In this document: piece after piece, positions 61,437-64,000 of the stretch
How positions within the stretch are numbered: the first letter of the stretch is position 1
Layout of the letters: each line of letters starts with the position of its first letter
Source of the DNA: Amazonocrinis nigriterrae CENA67
GTDB taxonomy: Bacteria > Cyanobacteriota > Cyanobacteriia > Cyanobacteriales > Nostocaceae
Reading direction: 5' to 3'
DNA length: 64,000 nt
Assembly (NCBI RefSeq): GCF_016056305.1
Contig: NZ_JAECZC010000013.1
Coordinates: forward strand, 63,341-127,340
The notes under the pieces: model-generated
Told to the model about the DNA's origin: nothing
The model's database searches: none
Seen by the model: the letters and a program-made list of their open reading frames with translations, nothing else
Program-made: the position numbers and the translations under genes

Positions 61437-63650
61437 ATGGCTGATTTAGATACAAGAGAATGGTTACTCACCAATGGCTTGGGAAGTTTTGCCAGTGGTA
61501 CAGTTTCTGATGTTCGCACCCGCACTTATCACGGTTGGCTGTTTGCCGCTACAAATCCTCCTTCTGGGCGCACTCTGCTGATTTCACATTTAGAAGCAAG
61601 CTTGGAAGTATCAGGCGAGGTTGTGGCCTTGGGGACGAATTACTGGCGTAGCGGTAAGATTGAGCCGAGAGGCTACAAACTGCTGCGTTCTTTTGATTTA
61701 AATCCCGTGCCCAAATGGGTTTGGAGTCAGGCTCACTGGCAATTGAGTAGACAGTTGGTCATGCCCTACGCGTTGGGGACTGGGGACTGGAGACTGGGGA
61801 CTAGGAATTGGGAAAACATTTTGACCCAATCCCCAGTACCCAATACCCAATCCCAATTTTGCCATCGCCTTTTAATTCAGTATCGTTATGATGGAACAGA
61901 TACAGGTATTTTAAGACTACGGCTGTTGATAGGCGATCGCGATTTTCATCACCAGCAAGCTGTTAGTCCCGGTTTACAGTTTTCGCAATTGCTTGGTGAA
62001 AAGCAACTCTGCCTGCAAGCAATCATCTCTAGACGCTTTGGCACACCTTGGCACTTGCGTTGGACGCAAGGAGAATATGAACCAGACGCAGTTTGGTACT
62101 GGAATTACCAGTTGCCAGAAGAAACGCAGCGAGGATTAGGCGATTATGAAGACCTCTACAGCCCTGGTTATTTAACAGTTGCTCTCCGACCAGGAGATGC
62201 AGTAACTTTAGAAGCCCAGATGGGTTTCCCCGACCCACGGCAAAGTGCCCTTACCAGTGAAACTTTTGCAGAAGCTGTAGAAGCAGAGCAAGAAAGGCTT
62301 TCCCAGATTTTTGGATGGTGTAAAGGAGGGAGATTGGGAGCAGGGGAGCAGAGGAGCAGGGGAGCAGAGGAGCAGGGGAGCAGAGGAGCAGGGGAGCAGA
62401 GGAGCAAGTTTATCTCCAATGCCCAATGCCCAATGCCCAATGCCCTATTCCCAATGCCCCATACCCAATCTCTAATTTGGCAGCAACTATTAAAAGCTGG
62501 CGATCAATTTATCGTTTATCGAGCCTCAATTACTGGCCCTACCGTTATTGCTGGGTATCACTGGTTCAATGACTGGGGACGTGATACATTAATCTCCTTA
62601 CCGGGTTTGACGTTAGTACCCCGGCGCTTTGACCTGGCAAAAGGATTGTTGCAAACTTTTGGGCGTTACTGTTCTCAAGGTCTGATTCCTAATGCCTTTC
62701 CTGATGGTAATGACGAACCATTTTACAATAGTATTGATGCGGCACTGTGGTGGATTGAAACTTTAGGGCTTTATTTGGAAGCGACTGAAGATTGGCAATT
62801 TTTGGCAGAGCAATTTCTAGTTGTGCAGCAAATATACAAAGCATTTGTTGGTGGTACACGTTTCAATATCCAAGTTGATGCCACTGATGGGTTAGTCAGT
62901 TGGGATGCTCTTGGGGTAGCGCTTACTTGGATGGATGCAGTGGTTGAGGGACAGCCGGTCACACCCCGACGCGGTAAGTCTGTGGAAATTAATGCACTGT
63001 GGTATTCTGCTTTGTGTTGGATGAGTCAGTGGGCAGAAAAATTGAGTGAACTGAAGTTGGGCGATCCGGTACGTCTAGCAAAGCAAGCACGGCGTTATGC
63101 TCAGCAAGCACAACAGGTTACAGTCTCACTGCAAAAGTTTTGGAATCCACAGTTGAACTACTTTTATGACACCATTGAGCCAGACGATCGCCGTAATTCT
63201 CAAATTCGCCCTAATGCTGTTTTAGCACTGTCATTGCACCATTGCGGATTTCCCGAACAGCAAGGGCGTTTGATACTGGATTTGGCAGTTAAGCGTTTGC
63301 TTACTCCCTATGGTCTTCGCAGTCTTGATAGAAATGACCCCGAATATGTGGGGAAATATAAAGGCAATTTACAGGAGCGCGATCGCGCTTATCACCAGGG
63401 TACTGTTTGGTGTTGGCTGATTGGCCCTTTTATCCGCGCTTGGCAGCGTTTCTACCCAAATCAACCACTACCTTTTAGTTGGCAACCACTTTTAGATCAC
63501 CTTCTATCTGATGGCTGCCTTGGTTCTATTTCGGAGATTTTTGACGGCGACCCACCTCATGCACCAAGAGGTGCCTTTGCCCAAGCTTGGTCTGTAGCTG
63601 AGGTTGTACGCCACATCCATGAGTGGGGAATGGAGAGTGAGGAGTTGTAG
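61437..63650 (+). CDS. Glycogen debranching enzyme (amylo-alpha-1,6-glucosidase family) with two in-frame repeat insertions
   Basis: 737 residues. N-terminal GDE-like domain (about 1-290, TNGLGSFASGTVS, RTYHGWLFAA) and (alpha/alpha)6 barrel (about 345-737) with GYHWFNDWGRDTLISLPGL, GLIPNAFPDG, SVEINALWY, QIRPNAVLALSL and YHQGTVWCWLIGPF, the GH133-type amylo-alpha-1,6-glucosidase pattern. It hydrolyses alpha-1,6 branch points of glycogen. Residues 112-141 and 297-346 are not family sequence: they are translated intergenic repeats (see findings). The reading frame is intact, so a full protein is predicted. The catalytic Asp regions are outside the insertions. Confidence 0.88.
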   Translation: MADLDTREWLLTNGLGSFASGTVSDVRTRTYHGWLFAATNPPSGRTLLISHLEASLEVSGEVVALGTNYWRSGKIEPRGYKLLRSFDLNPVPKWVWSQAHWQLSRQLVMPYALGTGDWRLGTRNWENILTQSPVPNTQSQFCHRLLIQYRYDGTDTGILRLRLLIGDRDFHHQQAVSPGLQFSQLLGEKQLCLQAIISRRFGTPWHLRWTQGEYEPDAVWYWNYQLPEETQRGLGDYEDLYSPGYLTVALRPGDAVTLEAQMGFPDPRQSALTSETFAEAVEAEQERLSQIFGWCKGGRLGAGEQRSRGAEEQGSRGAGEQRSKFISNAQCPMPNALFPMPHTQSLIWQQLLKAGDQFIVYRASITGPTVIAGYHWFNDWGRDTLISLPGLTLVPRRFDLAKGLLQTFGRYCSQGLIPNAFPDGNDEPFYNSIDAALWWIETLGLYLEATEDWQFLAEQFLVVQQIYKAFVGGTRFNIQVDATDGLVSWDALGVALTWMDAVVEGQPVTPRRGKSVEINALWYSALCWMSQWAEKLSELKLGDPVRLAKQARRYAQQAQQVTVSLQKFWNPQLNYFYDTIEPDDRRNSQIRPNAVLALSLHHCGFPEQQGRLILDLAVKRLLTPYGLRSLDRNDPEYVGKYKGNLQERDRAYHQGTVWCWLIGPFIRAWQRFYPNQPLPFSWQPLLDHLLSDGCLGSISEIFDGDPPHAPRGAFAQAWSVAEVVRHIHEWGMESEEL
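61770..61859. repeat. Repeat insertion 1 inside the debranching enzyme gene
   Basis: GGGGACTGGGGACTGGAGACTGGGG, then AATTGGG and CCCAATCCCCAGTACCCAATACCC tandems, the GGGGACT / CCCAATCCCC families of the gaps. It encodes residues 112-141 (LGTGDWRLGTRNWENILTQSP...). Confidence 0.85.
62325..62474. repeat. Repeat insertion 2 inside the debranching enzyme gene
   Basis: GGAGCAGGGGAGCAGAGGAGC units repeated about five times, then CCCAATGCCCAATGCCCAATGCCC. It encodes residues 297-346 (GAGEQRSRGAEEQGSRGAGE...). Confidence 0.88.
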
Positions 63651-63721
63651 GGCGGGTTTTGCAGTATATTAAGTCTGAATTTGCACTTACAGAAGACGCT
63701 CAGAAGTTATAAATTTTAAAG

Positions 63722-63795
63722 TGGCTCAGGTCGGATTTGAACCAACGACCCCAGGCTTATGAGTCCCGTGCTCTAACCAACTGAGCTACTGAGCC
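63722..63795 (-). tRNA. tRNA with CAT anticodon (elongator Met or Ile2)
   Basis: 74 bases on the minus strand. Acceptor GGCTCAG pairs perfectly with CTGAGCC, discriminator A; D arm GCTC...GAGC; anticodon loop CTCATAA (anticodon CAT); T arm GTTGG-TTCAAAT-CCGAC. CCA is not encoded. The top of the anticodon stem (A31/G39) is mismatched and there is one G-T pair. Elongator tRNA-Met fits best; a lysidine-type tRNA-Ile2 has the same anticodon and cannot be excluded by eye. Confidence 0.93.
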
Positions 63796-63945
63796 AAGTT
63801 TTCAACCCTTTATTAAGATAGCATACAACTTGGGCTGTGCCTAGTCACTTTGACAATTAATTTTGAATCAGCTAAAGCCTAGGACTATCCTTTCACGTTA
63901 AGTAAAAATACTCAAACAATTATTGAATTTTCAGCTTTTCACTTT

Positions 63946-63968
63946 TGTGTCTTGGTGCCTTAGTGGTT
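63946..63968. repeat. Fragment of the 'TTTGTGTCTTGGTGCCTTAGTGG' repeat
   Basis: Related to the inverted repeat at 252-321. Sits in the terminal gap of the window, which holds no gene. Confidence 0.55.
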
Positions 63969-64000
63969 CCTACAGCAGTTTTCCTTGGGATGAAGTACAA

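Overview
The window is chromosomal DNA of a cyanobacterium, most likely a filamentous nitrogen-fixing Nostocales species (Nostoc/Anabaena/Calothrix type). Evidence: the HIP1 octamer GCGATCGC recurs throughout; several gene families are almost confined to cyanobacteria (DUF4079, DUF6761, DUF3038/DUF4335, an FHA-penicillin-binding protein fusion, a Zam-type RNB protein); and the intergenic gaps are packed with the short tandem repeats typical of this group (CCCCATTCCCAATT-, AACTCCTAACTCC-, GTCATTAGTCATT- and GGGGACTGGGGACT-like units). There is no transposase, phage gene, CRISPR array or plasmid backbone; the content is core metabolism and housekeeping.

Layout. 1-5 kb: end of a DUF4079 membrane protein, a membrane protein, an orphan ABC ATPase, an NrrA-type response regulator behind a textbook NtcA promoter, a DUF6761 gene and a glutathione S-transferase. 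5-18 kb: ADP-ribosylglycohydrolase, dnaK, an SDR oxidoreductase, rubrerythrin, a methyltransferase/PrsW protease pair, mscL, a DUF4231 membrane protein and a membrane GTPase. 17-24.4 kb: a repeat-rich stretch with DUF937, pentapeptide-repeat, GATase-like, HEAT-repeat and polysaccharide deacetylase genes, bracketed by near-identical intergenic repeat modules. 24.4-44 kb: TerC, ndk, speA, a sugar nucleotidyltransferase, scpA, an AI-2E family exporter, pdxH, a TPR/DUF3153 pair, argB, an MlaE permease, aroK, small conserved genes, ubiX and the Zam-like RNB protein. 44.4-48.6 kb: the phosphate-uptake operon pstS-pstC-pstA-pstB on the minus strand, with a Pho box upstream. 49.5-64 kb: bioY-lspA, a secreted Pro/Thr repeat protein, the FHA-PBP, the DUF3038-DUF4335 operon, apt, a peptide-type ABC permease, two peroxiredoxins with a small HTH gene, a glycogen debranching enzyme and a CAT-anticodon tRNA.

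Themes. Nutrient control is visible for nitrogen (NtcA site before nrrA; argB and speA) and phosphate (Pho box before pstS). Oxidative-stress proteins recur (rubrerythrin, two peroxiredoxins, GST).

The most unusual signals are: (1) a glycogen debranching enzyme whose coding sequence has absorbed two blocks of intergenic-type repeat in frame; (2) an RNB-family protein whose catalytic aspartate motif is replaced; (3) a HEAT-repeat gene enclosed by two nested pairs of repeats, one with its hairpin core inverted; (4) a 152-bp module present twice with only 2 mismatches; and (5) a small HTH gene behind a symmetrical operator-like array. I found no clearly new multi-gene defence or biosynthetic system.
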